Program-made: the position numbers and the translations under genes
Origin: Effrenium voratum
Lineage: Eukaryota; Sar; Dinophyceae; Suessiales; Symbiodiniaceae
Length of the DNA stretch: 64,000 nt
Assembly: GCA_963377175.1 (NCBI GenBank)
Contig: CAUJNA010001476.1
Span: forward strand, 1-64,000
Direction: 5' to 3'
The notes under the pieces: generated by a model
Database searches by the model: none
What the model was told of the DNA's origin: nothing
What the model saw: only the letters and a program-made list of their open reading frames with translations
In this document: piece after piece, positions 10,276-18,002 of the stretch
Numbering within the stretch: position 1 is the first letter of the stretch
Layout: each line of letters starts with the position of its first letter

Positions 10276-10568
10276 ATGTTAATACCCTCTAGGCCCCGTG
10301 CCGAAATTGGGTAGCTGTTCTGAGGTCCTTGTTGGTGTTGCTTCCCAAGTTCCATTGATCGCCATTTGGCTCAAGACACAATTGAGGTTCAAGATCTGAT
10401 GTGTGACTGCATACATACGTGATCGGCATTGAGAGCGAAAACACTTCGCTTGCGCTGCCTTTGTCAGGACTACTGTTGTAACTATCATTCCTTCTCCCTT
10501 ACAACGTTTACACGGGTTCGGCTATAACGGCATCGTCCGTATACACCTTTCTACGTGGTTGGTGTTAC
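10276..10568 (+). repeat. Predicted 3' LTR of the copia-like element
   Basis: A purine tract (AAATGGGGGA, 10,266-10,275) is followed directly by TGTTAATACC, and the segment ends TGTTACA at 10,568, giving the TG...CA ends usual for LTRs. The next base is inside a capsid reading frame on the other strand, which supports this as the element edge. Length is about 293 bp. It contains a match to the dinoflagellate spliced leader at 10,361. The matching 5' LTR is outside the window, so the call rests on the boundary signals. Confidence 0.5.
10361..10375 (+). other. Relict dinoflagellate spliced-leader-like sequence
   Basis: GCCATTTGGCTCAAG matches the 3' part of the conserved 22-nt dinoflagellate spliced leader except for one missing T in the T run. 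It is in the sense orientation of the retroelement and inside its LTR. A chance match of this length is unlikely but possible. Confidence 0.5.
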
Positions 10569-11254
10569 AGCTTGAGGGTTCGGTGCATAGCGTCCCACGG
10601 GACGTCACCTTGCCGTCTCTTGACATTCTGGATCTCAAAGTCGGTGCTCAGCGTGGCTCCCGCCGGGTGCGCCCCGGCGTTCTCGGACCACAGCGCTGTC
10701 GTCGCGTCCGCGAACTCGATCTCTATCACCAGCGGCGGCAGCATCTTCCCGCAGCGCAGGATGCCCACCATGGTGGGGCGCAGCAGCACGTCCGCGTAGC
10801 CGCTTTGGTGCACCGCTCGGGGCGTCCGAGAGTTGTTCACCTCGTCGAAGCCCTCCACGGCCTTGTTCTGGTTGTACTCGCGGCCCTTCAGCAGGTCATG
10901 CACGGCCACGGTGCGGCCGTAGTAGTTTCTGTCGTCGCAGCGCTGGCCGTTGGCGAAGACCTGGATCCTCTGGATGAAACAGGCGGGGTTCGGAGTGGCA
11001 GGCGCCAGCGGGTTGGTGGCGTCCGTGTTTCTGACTCTGTAGGCGATCTTGATCGACTCGGGGTCGATAAACGAGGTGCCGCTGGTCAGAGGAATGCGGC
11101 AGACCCTCGAGGTGGCGGGGGAGAAGGAGCTCAGCGAGCTGGGAAAATACTGCACGTCGTGCCGTGCGGTCACGTAGTTGGTGTTGCTGGTTTTCAGCTT
11201 GTAGTCCAAGCTCTGCATCAACTCATTCTGTGCTCCGGCTGTGACTACCTCCAT
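10569..11254 (-). pseudogene. Major capsid protein-like, N-terminal part, cut by the copia-like element
   Basis: About 228 residues remain from an ATG at 11,254. The protein starts MEVVTAGAQNELMQSL and includes RNYYGRTVAVHDLLKG. It is the last gene of a minus-strand virion gene block. I call it a capsid protein because of gene order beside a packaging ATPase and because C-terminal pieces of the same family recur at 62,458-62,978 next to the same partner gene. After STDFEIQNV the sequence departs from the other copy and then runs into the LTR, so the C-terminal half is missing. A motif TACATGTAAAGAA sits 3 bases before the ATG and is conserved in the copy at 63,731. The double jelly-roll fold is inferred, not seen. 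Confidence 0.55.
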
Positions 11255-11256
11255 GC

Positions 11257-11269
11257 TTCTTTACATGTA
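11257..11269 (-). promoter_or_regulatory. Candidate viral promoter motif upstream of the capsid gene
   Basis: On the minus strand the motif reads TACATGTAAAGAA and lies just before the capsid ATG. The same 13 bases precede the capsid start of another copy (63,731-63,743) although the flanking bases differ. Other viral genes here have related TAAAG or TAAGAAAA motifs 5-30 bases before their ATG. A role as promoter is inferred. Confidence 0.45.
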
Positions 11270-11307
11270 GCGCAACACTCATTTTTGTTCGTACGGCGAA
11301 GGAGAGT

Positions 11308-12468
11308 CTAGGCCGCCTCGATGTCTCGGTCCAGCTGGTCGTAGCTCGGCGGAGGCAGGCGGCTCTGGCGCGACTGCCCCGAGCTGCGGGAGCTTGCCCG
11401 GGAGTTCGGCTGGGACTGAGGCAGAGTCACGGGGTTCAGGCCCCTGGAGAAGGGGCGGGGCGTGTGATTGGTCTGCGCCTGGACTCGGAAGCCAGACTGC
11501 GAGGAGGCGCGGCTACTTGCGGGGCTGCCCGAAGTGCTGCTGCCGGTGCGCAGCGTGAAGTGCTGGGGCTGCGTGGCGTCGTTCATGTTGTTGGCGGACC
11601 GGACGTCCTGCACGGCCGCGTCCTCACTACCCAGCTGAGGCCGGAAGAGCGTGTTCTCCAGCACCCAGCCCGTGCCGCGGGCCAGGCCGTAGGCTGCGCC
11701 GCCTGCGAGTCCCACAGCCAACCCTGCCGTGGCCGCTGCGCCGACTCCCGCCGTGGCAGCCATCGCTCCAGCAACCTCGCCCGCCGTGGGCGCCAAAGCA
11801 GCGGCCCCTTCTGCCAGGCCCCCCAGGTAGCCAAAGGCCCCGCCCACGCCCTCTGCGCCAACGGCTACCTCTCCCTCCTCCGCAGCCACCGCTGCCGTCT
11901 CCTCTATGGCCTGCGCTGCGCCGCGCTCCACCTCCTGCGCGCGCTGCCCCGCCTCGTCCAGGAGGCGCTCTACGTCGTCGGGTCGGCCTATGATCTGCGG
12001 CGGCGGCTGCGGCTGCGGCACTGGGCGGGGCAATACATTCATGCGCACGTACTCAGCAGCGTCCTGGGGGAGCTGGGAGCGGAAGGCCTGCACCGCCGCG
12101 AGTCCTGCTGCTCCTGCGCCCACCAGGTCCGCTGCTGCCTGCGCTCCGTCGGCCGCGCTGCGCAGACGGCCCGTTATTGAGGGCGGGCCCTGTCCGTTGT
12201 TCGTCAGCGCGTCGGCCTCTGGGTCTCCAGCCAGGTCGTCCTCGCCGAAGCGGTTTCCTCCGCCTTGGCGCGTCCGGGCCAAGTCCTCGTCCGTGGCCTC
12301 AGCGGGAGTGCGGAAGCCTTCCTCTGGAATCGCCCTCAGGGGCGTGTGCTGCAGAGGCTGCGGGTTGGGGTCTGCACGAAATCGTCCAAGTAGAAGTGGC
12401 TCGTGATAGCCCACAACCTGCTCGAAGCGCGGGCGCTGATTGAAGCCGTGGGACCGAAGCGTCTTCAT
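11308..12468 (-). CDS. Gly/Ala-rich virion-associated protein of the endogenous virus
   Basis: 386 residues, intact. The N-terminal third is polar. A central helical segment (about 165-200: PDDVERLLDEAGQRAQEVE) precedes a long Gly/Ala-rich hydrophobic stretch (about 200-265) that could associate with membrane or form an amphipathic helix. The C-terminus is Ser/Arg/Pro-rich and ends in DIEAA. The gene lies between a small gene and the capsid gene. Broken copies occur at 61,576-62,457 (main body) and 63,649-63,696 (last residues, again just before a capsid start), so the gene pair is conserved between copies. A minor capsid or membrane-active virion role is likely from position only. A CATAAAGAG motif precedes the ATG. 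Confidence 0.5.
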   Translation of the reverse strand: MKTLRSHGFNQRPRFEQVVGYHEPLLLGRFRADPNPQPLQHTPLRAIPEEGFRTPAEATDEDLARTRQGGGNRFGEDDLAGDPEADALTNNGQGPPSITGRLRSAADGAQAAADLVGAGAAGLAAVQAFRSQLPQDAAEYVRMNVLPRPVPQPQPPPQIIGRPDDVERLLDEAGQRAQEVERGAAQAIEETAAVAAEEGEVAVGAEGVGGAFGYLGGLAEGAAALAPTAGEVAGAMAATAGVGAAATAGLAVGLAGGAAYGLARGTGWVLENTLFRPQLGSEDAAVQDVRSANNMNDATQPQHFTLRTGSSTSGSPASSRASSQSGFRVQAQTNHTPRPFSRGLNPVTLPQSQPNSRASSRSSGQSRQSRLPPPSYDQLDRDIEAA

Positions 12469-12479
12469 CTCTTTATGGG

Positions 12480-12766
12480 TTACTGCGCGGCAACTTCGCC
12501 CGCTGCGCGTTCCACGCCCCTGCGCTCGGCGCGCGCGTAGCGCAGCGGTACCTGGCGGTGCACGGCCTCCGTCAGCCGGCTCACGTCGTCCAGGTGCCGC
12601 TGCCCTCCTGGGCTAGCCGGCGCTCGCCAAGCCAGGCGTTGAAGGCCCGCGCCTCCTCCAGCTCTCGCTGGCGCTTCAGCAGCAGCGGCTGCAAGTTGTA
12701 ACTGGGGTGCGTCCTGCGAAACCACTGGAGCATCTGAGGCTCGTTGCGAGGTTCTAGGGACATCAT
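12480..12766 (-). pseudogene. Small viral protein with one frameshift
   Basis: From ATG 12,766 the frame gives MMSLEPRNEPQMLQWFRR and continues to about RRLAQEG near 12,600. A second frame then continues with DDVSRLTEAVHRQVPL and ends at 12,480. The two halves fit end to end, giving an expected product of about 95 residues, helical and basic. A TGTAAAAGC motif precedes the ATG. It is not recognised. Its place between the basic protein and the Gly/Ala protein suggests a structural gene. Confidence 0.4.
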
Positions 12767-12773
12767 CTTGCTT

Positions 12774-13416
12774 TTACACTAGTACGCTAGCGCCTGCCGT
12801 CAGCCGGTCGTAGGCCGACTGCCTCTCCAGCATGCGCATGGCGCGCTCGCTCGGACGAGGCGCTTCTACAGGCTCGGGCCGTACCTTGTCAGGCCGTACC
12901 TCGCTGTGTACCTCGGGCTCGGGCTGTACCTCGGGCTCTAACTGTGGCTCTAGCTGTGGCTCAGCCTTGCGCGCTGCCTTGGGCGCTGCCTTGGGCTTGG
13001 GGGCTGCCTTGGGCTTAGGAGCTGGCGCGGCAGCTGCCTTGGGCGCAGCCTTGGGTGCTGCCGTGGGTGCTGCCTTGGGTGCAGCCTTGGGTGCAGCCTT
13101 GGGTGCTGCCTTGGGTGCAGTTTTGGGTGCTGGCTTGGGCGCTGCCTTGGGTGCAGCCTTGGACACGGGTGCTGCCTTGGGCGCAGCCTTGGGCGCCGTC
13201 TTGGGCTTTGTGGGAAATCTCACCCTCTTGGGACGGAAGGGGGAGTCCGCTTCATACGCCGGCTCCGTGGGCAGGTCGTCGATCATTTTTTTTTCTCTTC
13301 GCCAGGTCGTCGATCATTTTTTTGCTCTTCGGCAGGGGCAGCTCGGGCGGCTTGGGCTTGTTTTTACTACCCGGGGGCCTGCCTCTAGGCCTTGGCGCCG
13401 GTTGCGCTTGCTTCAT
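12774..13416 (-). pseudogene. AT-hook and Lys-Ala-Pro-repeat DNA-binding protein, broken by a 31-bp duplication
   Basis: The apparent 170-residue frame from 13,286 consists mostly of KAAP repeats, like a linker-histone tail. A better start is ATG 13,416, which gives an AT-hook (RPRGRPPGSKNK) in the first 22 residues. The two parts are put out of frame by a tandem copy of CAGGTCGTCGATCATTTTTT (13,272 and 13,303, period 31). The family expectation is a virion DNA-condensing protein. The acidic and proline-rich C-terminal part carries EPQLEPEVQPEPEV. The duplication makes this copy non-functional unless translation starts inside. Confidence 0.5.
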
Positions 13417-13461
13417 CGGTTTTTTTAATAGAAAATATTTTTTTTAAAGACCTTCGGGGGA

Positions 13462-14213
13462 TTAGACGTGATCCAAAAACAGCACGAAGGACAACGACGA
13501 GCCCCGCAGTCGGACGACTTGGCCTTCCAGGTCTGTCAGCCGGAAGCGCAGGTGTCTCAGGGTGATGGGGCCCCTAACAGCCATGAAGTGCCCGTCATCG
13601 GAGCCGGTCTCCACGATGGTGCCCACGCCGCTCTTCAGCGTTATCTTGGACAGGATGTCGTCCCCCAGATTCCCCAGCACGCGGCTGGCGTTGGCCAGCT
13701 GGGGGCAGCGCAGGTACGTTGTATGCCATCATCCTCACGAACTCAAAGACCTGCTGCCCGCCCGGAGACGAAGCTGGGGCCAAGCATGTGGTCGATGCTG
13801 AAGGGCTTGGATGGCGAGGCGGCCGGCGAGGTGGGGTAGTCCACAACGTTAGGGAACTGCTGCTGCAGCTCCAGATCGTTCAGAATGAGGCGGTTGCCGT
13901 CGTAGGCTACGCTGAGGCTGTTCGTGGTCTTGCTATAGGTAGCAGTAGCGAAGTTGGAGCTGATCCAGGCTGCCAGCCGGGAGCCCGTGTAGGCGCCTTC
14001 AGGAAGGAGCGCCCAATTCAGCGTGCCGAGCGCGGCGTCTACCCAGTACAAGTAGCGGCCCCGGTCTGTCGAGAGGAAGCTATCGGCGATTCTGATCTTA
14101 TAGACGGCCAGCCTGGCATCGCTCTGCAGGTGCAGAGACTCTCCCAGGTCTACCTCGAAGTTGCTGTCCGAGCCGGCTACCCTCTTGCGGCTGTCCACGT
14201 AGATCGTCGTCAT
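13462..14213 (-). pseudogene. Penton-like or minor capsid protein candidate, frameshifted
   Basis: From ATG 14,213 the product begins MTTIYVDSRKRVAGSDSNFE, a pattern seen in capsid-associated proteins of large DNA viruses (a strand with a DSR motif followed by a structured N-terminal domain). The frame continues to about 13,760, and then two shifts near 13,770 and 13,700 lead to a C-terminal part, RFRLTDLEGQVVRLRGSSLS, ending at 13,462. A second copy begins at 31,858. In both copies it directly follows the packaging ATPase. A penton role is inferred from gene order and this C-terminal strand pattern. TTAAGAAAAGA lies directly before the ATG. Confidence 0.45.
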
Positions 14214-14319
14214 TCTTTTCTTAAGGAAGCCACCTGTTCGGCGAACGATGGGTGGCTGGACTGCTGCGACGGAGGTGCAGCAGGAGATATTCTCGCACCT
14301 CGCATTGATGAGCGTAGAG

Positions 14320-15092
14320 CTAGCGAACAGCTTCTGGCCCAGGAAGCTGAGCGCCGCTCCCATCGGCTTCTTTTTCCAGTGCGAAACGCTCTTCGAAGCG
14401 CAAGTAGAACATCTCATTCTTTGGCTTGAGGTAGTAGACGAAGAGGAAGCTGTAGGGGTCCCGGGTCGCCTGCTCGTAGATCCTGTGCAGCTTGTCCTTC
14501 GGCAGCAGGGCGCGCAGCTCTTCGATGACGGCCTCCAGCTCGTGCTGGTTGCGCAGCCTCCAGCAGCAGAGGAATTGCTGATTGACCCGCTCGGCTGCGC
14601 TGATTAGTCTCAGCTTCTGGGAGCTCACCCAAGTGCTGATCTGCATATGGCGGCCCCTGATGAAGAGTGTATCCAGGGCGCCGTTTGGTTTATGCAATTG
14701 CGGCATGTCCGCTAGGTCGTCCAGGATGATCAGCACCTGATACAGCTTCTTCATCTCCAACTTCTTGGATGTCTCGGGATGATGCCCCGCAGCGCCGCCT
14801 CGTCCCAGTCCTCCCAGTAGGCTTGCTCTTTCTCCGTGTTCACGCCCAGGTCCTGCTCAATGTACTTTTTGACGGGGATCCAGCCATCGTCGATGTTCTC
14901 ACTGGGACTGAATATGTAGATTTTCTCGAATACGCCTCGATACTGCTCCAGGATGAGGCTGATCAGCGCCACGGTTTTGCCGGACTTGCTGGGCCCGCGG
15001 AAGATACCTGTGCAAGGGACCAGGGGCACCACGGGGTCCGAGGATTGTTTGCTGCTGTATTCTGGCGTGGGGAATACCTTGATCTTCCCCAT
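14320..15092 (-). pseudogene. FtsK/HerA-type viral DNA packaging ATPase, one frameshift
   Basis: From ATG 15,092 the N-terminal part has Walker A (GPSKSGKT, about residues 33-40). After a shift near 14,755 the second part has a Walker B strand (VLIILDDLAD) and the sensor-like STWVSSQ. The C-terminus probably continues through another shift to about 14,270 (LFASSTLINARCENIS), because the second copy shows the same extension. This is the A32-like ATPase that packages genomes in Polintons, PLVs and giant viruses. It is divergent with the Cys-repeat endonuclease gene across a 212-bp spacer. TAAAGG lies about 15 bases before the ATG. Confidence 0.7.
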
Positions 15093-15304
15093 TCACTCTT
15101 TTGCCTTTACTTCCCGAATTCGAAGCCGCAGCGCGGCGGGCGGTGCGTTCATCCCGCTAGCCTCCGGTGGTCTCTGCCGCGGCGGGCGGGCTGGCGCCTG
15201 TGGGTTTTAAACAACTCGCAGCTACACAGCTGCCTCTATTCTGGCGCGTTCATTCGCGTCGCCGCTTGCCGGGACGTGTAAGAAAACACTAAGAGTGTTC
15301 AGCG

Positions 15305-16252
15305 ATGCCACCTGTGCGCCGGCCTGAGAAGAAGTGCCCGCACGGGCGGCGGCGGCAGCGGTGCCGTGACTGCGGCGGCGCGTCGGTCTGCGAGCATGGA
15401 CGACAGCGGACTCAGTGCCGTGACTGCGGCGGCGCGTCGGTCTGCGAGCATGGGCGACTGCGGCAGCGGTGCCGTGACTGCGGCGGCGCGTCGGTCTGCG
15501 AGCATGGGCGGAGGCGGTACCAGTGCCGCGAGTGCGGCGGCGCGTCGGTCTGCGAGCATGGGCGACTGCGGCAGCAGTGTCGTGACTGCGGCGGCACGTC
15601 GGTCTGCGAACACGGGCGACAGCGGTACCACTGCCGCGACTGCAGCAATTTTGTGTGTCAAATCCAGGGCTGTCCTCGGCAAGATCTCCCGTTTTCCGCG
15701 GCGCCGAGCTTGCTGGGACACATGCGAAGGATGCACGGCGACAACCCGCGCGCGGTGACCAAGAGTAAGGAGCTTGAGGTGCACCAAGCACTCCGCGACG
15801 CGCAGATCACCTTCGAGTACCAGCACTACCTGCCCTTCCGCGGCTGCGGGTTGGAATCGGAGACGGCGCACGCCTACGCGGACTTTGCTCTGCCGACTCC
15901 GTGGGGCTACGTCCTGCTGGAGGTTGACGAGGAGCAGCACCGGGCCTACGACCCCAGCTGCGACGTGCGCAGGGACTTCGACATGGCCGCCAGCGTGCTT
16001 GGCAGCGGCCACAAGCTGCTGGTGCTGCGCTACAACCCGGACGCCTTCAAGATCGCCGGCGTGACGCGGCGGACCACCAAGAAGGAGCGCCACGCGCAGC
16101 TGATCCGCCTGCTGGGAGAGCTGTTGGCGCGCGAGCCGGAGGCGCCTTTCACCCGCCTCTTTCTCTTCTACGACCGGGACACGGAGAACAGCGCGCTGCC
16201 CTGCGTGGCGGCGCACTGGTCCGCCGTGCGCGCCGTGTCCCGCTGCGCATGA
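15305..16252 (+). CDS. Cys-repeat (EsV-1-7-like) zinc-binding protein with C2H2 finger and PD-(D/E)XK-like nuclease domain
   Basis: 315 residues, intact. Residues about 8-115 are six tandem 18-residue repeats of the form VCEHGRxRxxCRDCGGAS, encoded by 54-bp DNA repeats (15,329-15,650). They resemble the Cys/His repeats known from brown-algal and phycodnavirus EsV-1-7 proteins. A C2H2-like finger follows (CQIQGC ... HMRRMH, about 117-140). The C-terminal domain has YADFAL and LLEVDEEQH, placing acidic residues as in a PD-(D/E)XK endonuclease, with a later LLVLRYNPD strand. Comparable nuclease domains are known in giant-virus genomes, often with mobile or homing behaviour. It is transcribed away from the ATPase. 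Confidence 0.6.
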   Translation: MPPVRRPEKKCPHGRRRQRCRDCGGASVCEHGRQRTQCRDCGGASVCEHGRLRQRCRDCGGASVCEHGRRRYQCRECGGASVCEHGRLRQQCRDCGGTSVCEHGRQRYHCRDCSNFVCQIQGCPRQDLPFSAAPSLLGHMRRMHGDNPRAVTKSKELEVHQALRDAQITFEYQHYLPFRGCGLESETAHAYADFALPTPWGYVLLEVDEEQHRAYDPSCDVRRDFDMAASVLGSGHKLLVLRYNPDAFKIAGVTRRTTKKERHAQLIRLLGELLAREPEAPFTRLFLFYDRDTENSALPCVAAHWSAVRAVSRCA

Positions 16253-16278
16253 TAGTCCCCAGAGACTAAAAGGCTGGC

Positions 16279-17070
16279 ATGCAACTGAAGTACATGGGAA
16301 GTAAATCCTGGTTAGCTCCTCACGTGGACCGGCTGCTGGGGGACGTCGCTGTGCTTCACTCTCCCTTCTTCGGCTCTGGAAAGCTGGAATGCTACCTCGC
16401 CGTCGAGGTGCGTGGTGTCGACGCCTTTGAGCCCGTCGCAAACCTGCACCGCTGCTACTTAAGGCAAGACCCGGTCTTCCTGCGCTCCTTGCTGCGCCTG
16501 GCGGGGCGCAAAGTAGACAGGCGCTTCTACTTCAGTCGCCTCCTGCCGGGCACTCAGAGAGGCCGCGCCGGGCGCCGGGCCGCCTGCTCGTACGTCCTGC
16601 TGCGCAACAGCTTCTCGGGAAAGTGGGGCTCCTTCACACAGCAGCGCCCGCTGGGGCTGAGCAGCGTGCGGCGTATGCAGCGCCCGCCGGCGAATGTGAC
16701 CGTGCGATGCCAGGACGCGCTAGCCTATCTACGCGCTCTGCCCCGCCAGGCGCCCCGACAAGCCATATACGCCGATCCTCCCTACATCTTCCCAGGCCGC
16801 AGCATGAACTACTATGGCACGAGGAGGCGGGGGCATGACCTGGCCTTCCACTCGGAGCTCCGAGACGCGCTCTTCGCAAGCGGCCTGCCCTTCGTCCTGA
16901 GCATAAACGACGTGCCTGATGCCTGGGAGCTCTACAGCAGGGCCGGCTCCATCACGAGGCTGTGCTCTGGCAAGAACGGCTCCAAGCCCGAGCTGCTGGT
17001 AGTGCACCGGGGCAATCCTGCTGTGAGCGCAGGAATGGGTGGAGCAATCCTGCGCCCACAGCAGGATTGA
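16279..17070 (+). CDS. D12-class (Dam-like) DNA adenine N6-methyltransferase
   Basis: 263 residues from ATG 16,279, only 26 bases after the endonuclease stop. The N-terminal YMGSKSWLAPHV corresponds to the SAM-binding KWxGGK-like start of Dam enzymes. SPFFGSGKLE corresponds to motif I, and YADPPYI (residues about 164-170) is the DPPY catalytic motif. The enzyme would methylate adenine N6 in DNA. Pairing with a nuclease gene resembles a restriction-modification-like arrangement, but that is inference. The last 20 codons run into a repeat, so the true C-terminus may have been replaced. ACTAAAAGG lies about 12 bases before the ATG. Confidence 0.75.
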   Translation: MQLKYMGSKSWLAPHVDRLLGDVAVLHSPFFGSGKLECYLAVEVRGVDAFEPVANLHRCYLRQDPVFLRSLLRLAGRKVDRRFYFSRLLPGTQRGRAGRRAACSYVLLRNSFSGKWGSFTQQRPLGLSSVRRMQRPPANVTVRCQDALAYLRALPRQAPRQAIYADPPYIFPGRSMNYYGTRRRGHDLAFHSELRDALFASGLPFVLSINDVPDAWELYSRAGSITRLCSGKNGSKPELLVVHRGNPAVSAGMGGAILRPQQD

Positions 17071-17100
17071 AGCTGCAATCCTGTGCCCAACACAGGATTG
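17013..17100. repeat. Palindromic CAATCCTG/CAGGATTG hairpin repeats
   Basis: Perfect 8-bp inverted arms occur at 17,045/17,062 and 17,076/17,093, with an imperfect set at 17,013/17,030. A further perfect pair lies at 19,235/19,252, in another virus fragment. Each would form a small stem-loop with a loop of about 9 bases. The first copies overlap the methyltransferase 3' end. Confidence 0.7.
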
Positions 17101-17101
17101 C

Positions 17102-17192
17102 CAGGCCCGCACCAGGCCCGCACCAGGCCCGCACCAGGCCCGCACCAGGCCCGCACCAGGCCCGCACCAGGCCCGCACCAGGCCCGCACCAG
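17102..17192 (+). repeat. 11-bp tandem repeat CAGGCCCGCAC, about eight copies
   Basis: Nearly identical 11-bp units run head to tail immediately after the hairpin repeats. They stay open in several frames and give artificial Pro/Gly/His/Gln/Ala translations, which I do not annotate as genes. Confidence 0.9.
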
Positions 17193-17308
17193 GCCCCAAT
17201 CCGACTTCGCTTTTCCAAGCCTTTTGCGCACTTTTCGGCCAGCGGTGACATCGTTGATGACCGTTTTTGGGCCAAAAAGCGCCGTTTTGGACAGGTAGCG
17301 AGAGCCCC

Positions 17309-17374
17309 ATGGTGAGATGGTTTAGGCGTTGCTCTCCGCAGCGACGTTTCGGAGGTTCGATTCCTCCCCGGGAC
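17309..17374 (+). other. tRNA-like sequence, probably a decayed tRNA or tRNA-derived repeat
   Basis: A perfect T arm is present (GGAGG TTCGATT CCTCC, 17,351-17,367), including the internal promoter B-box GGTTCGATTCC. An imperfect anticodon-type stem (GTTGC/GCGAC) and a D-arm-like GGTGAGATGGTTTAGG precede it. The 3' acceptor strand CCGGGAC has no matching 5' strand, and the anticodon loop is 8 bases, so this is not a functional tRNA. Confidence 0.35.
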
Positions 17375-17680
17375 CTCGGCGGGCTGACGTGTTAGAGACC
17401 GGTGACATCGGCGGTGACAAGTTCAGCGGGCTGACGCGTTACGTGGAAAAACCTCGGCGGGCTGAGGACCTCGGCGGGCTGATGTGTTAGAGACCGGTGA
17501 CATCGGCGGTGACGAGCTCAGCGGGCTGACGCGTTACGTGGAAAAACCTCGGCGGGCTGACGTGTTACTCGGGAGCACCTCGGCGGGCTGCCGCGTCAGA
17601 CGCTGGCTGACTCTGGGCTGTGCCTCGGCGGGCTGACGTGTTAGAGACCGGTGACTTTGGCGGTGACAAGCTCAGCGGGC
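17374..17680 (+). repeat. Irregular GC-rich tandem repeats (CCTCGGCGGGCTGACG family)
   Basis: About three copies of a unit of roughly 80-100 bp, each containing CCTCGGCGGGCTGA, GAGACCGGTGACATCGGCG and AGCGGGCTGACGCGTTACG. No coding frame is credible. The units lead into the longer repeat at 17,640. Confidence 0.7.
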
Positions 17681-17995
17681 TGGAATTCGCAGGTTTTTCG
17701 AGGCAGAATACGGATTTCGGAGCATGGCGAACACCTGGAGCCGGTTTTCGGAGGAAAACGAGCGAATTTGGAGGCCCAGGCTGCACTTTTGACGCCGGAC
17801 ACGAAAAACGCACTTTTCGGAGTTCGCCGTTTTCAGCGCTTTTTGCACCAAAAACGGAGTGGTGACAAAGACCGGTGACATCGGAAAAACGTTCAGCGGG
17901 TTGAAGAATTTGGCTGTTTTGCAGGGTTTTGGGACCAAAAATCCAACCGAATTAGGGTGGTATAAGCAGACATTCCTTACTACTCTGGTCAGCAC
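17640..17995 (+). repeat. About 350-bp dispersed repeat upstream of a virus gene fragment (copy 1)
   Basis: This segment shares ordered blocks with 61,230-61,575: GGTGACAAGCTC, a run of AAAAAC/GGCC motifs, AATTTGGCTGTTTTG, then AATTAGG...GTATA and CCTTACTACT at the 3' end. In both places a virus gene fragment starts directly afterwards. It may be a viral terminal or promoter region. No gene is seen in it. Confidence 0.5.
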
Positions 17996-18002
17996 CCAGA
18001 GC

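Larger units (their letters stand above)
2..10568 (+). mobile_element. Ty1/copia-like LTR retrotransposon, 5' part outside the window
   Basis: The unit begins mid reverse transcriptase at the window edge and ends at a predicted LTR end near 10,568. In order it shows RT motif C, a copia-type RNase H, a CTGGS-type domain, a large second frame with an RNA 2'-phosphotransferase domain, an untranslated stretch, a purine tract and a TG...CA terminal repeat. The sequence right after it is the 3' part of a minus-strand capsid gene, so the element seems to have inserted there. The 5' LTR, gag, protease and integrase must lie to the left, so the LTR pair and target duplication cannot be checked here. 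Confidence 0.65.

Noticed and set aside
15329..15650. CRISPR-like array
   Set aside because: The 54-bp repeats are contiguous without spacers and encode in-frame Cys/His protein repeats.
15299..16441. 380-residue minus-strand frame opposite the Cys-repeat endonuclease
   Set aside because: Mirror frame of the 54-bp repeats. The + strand frame has Cys/His spacing, a nuclease motif and a proper ATG.
16962..17315. Pro/Gly/His repeats frames on both strands
   Set aside because: Artefact of the 11-bp CAGGCCCGCAC tandem repeat.
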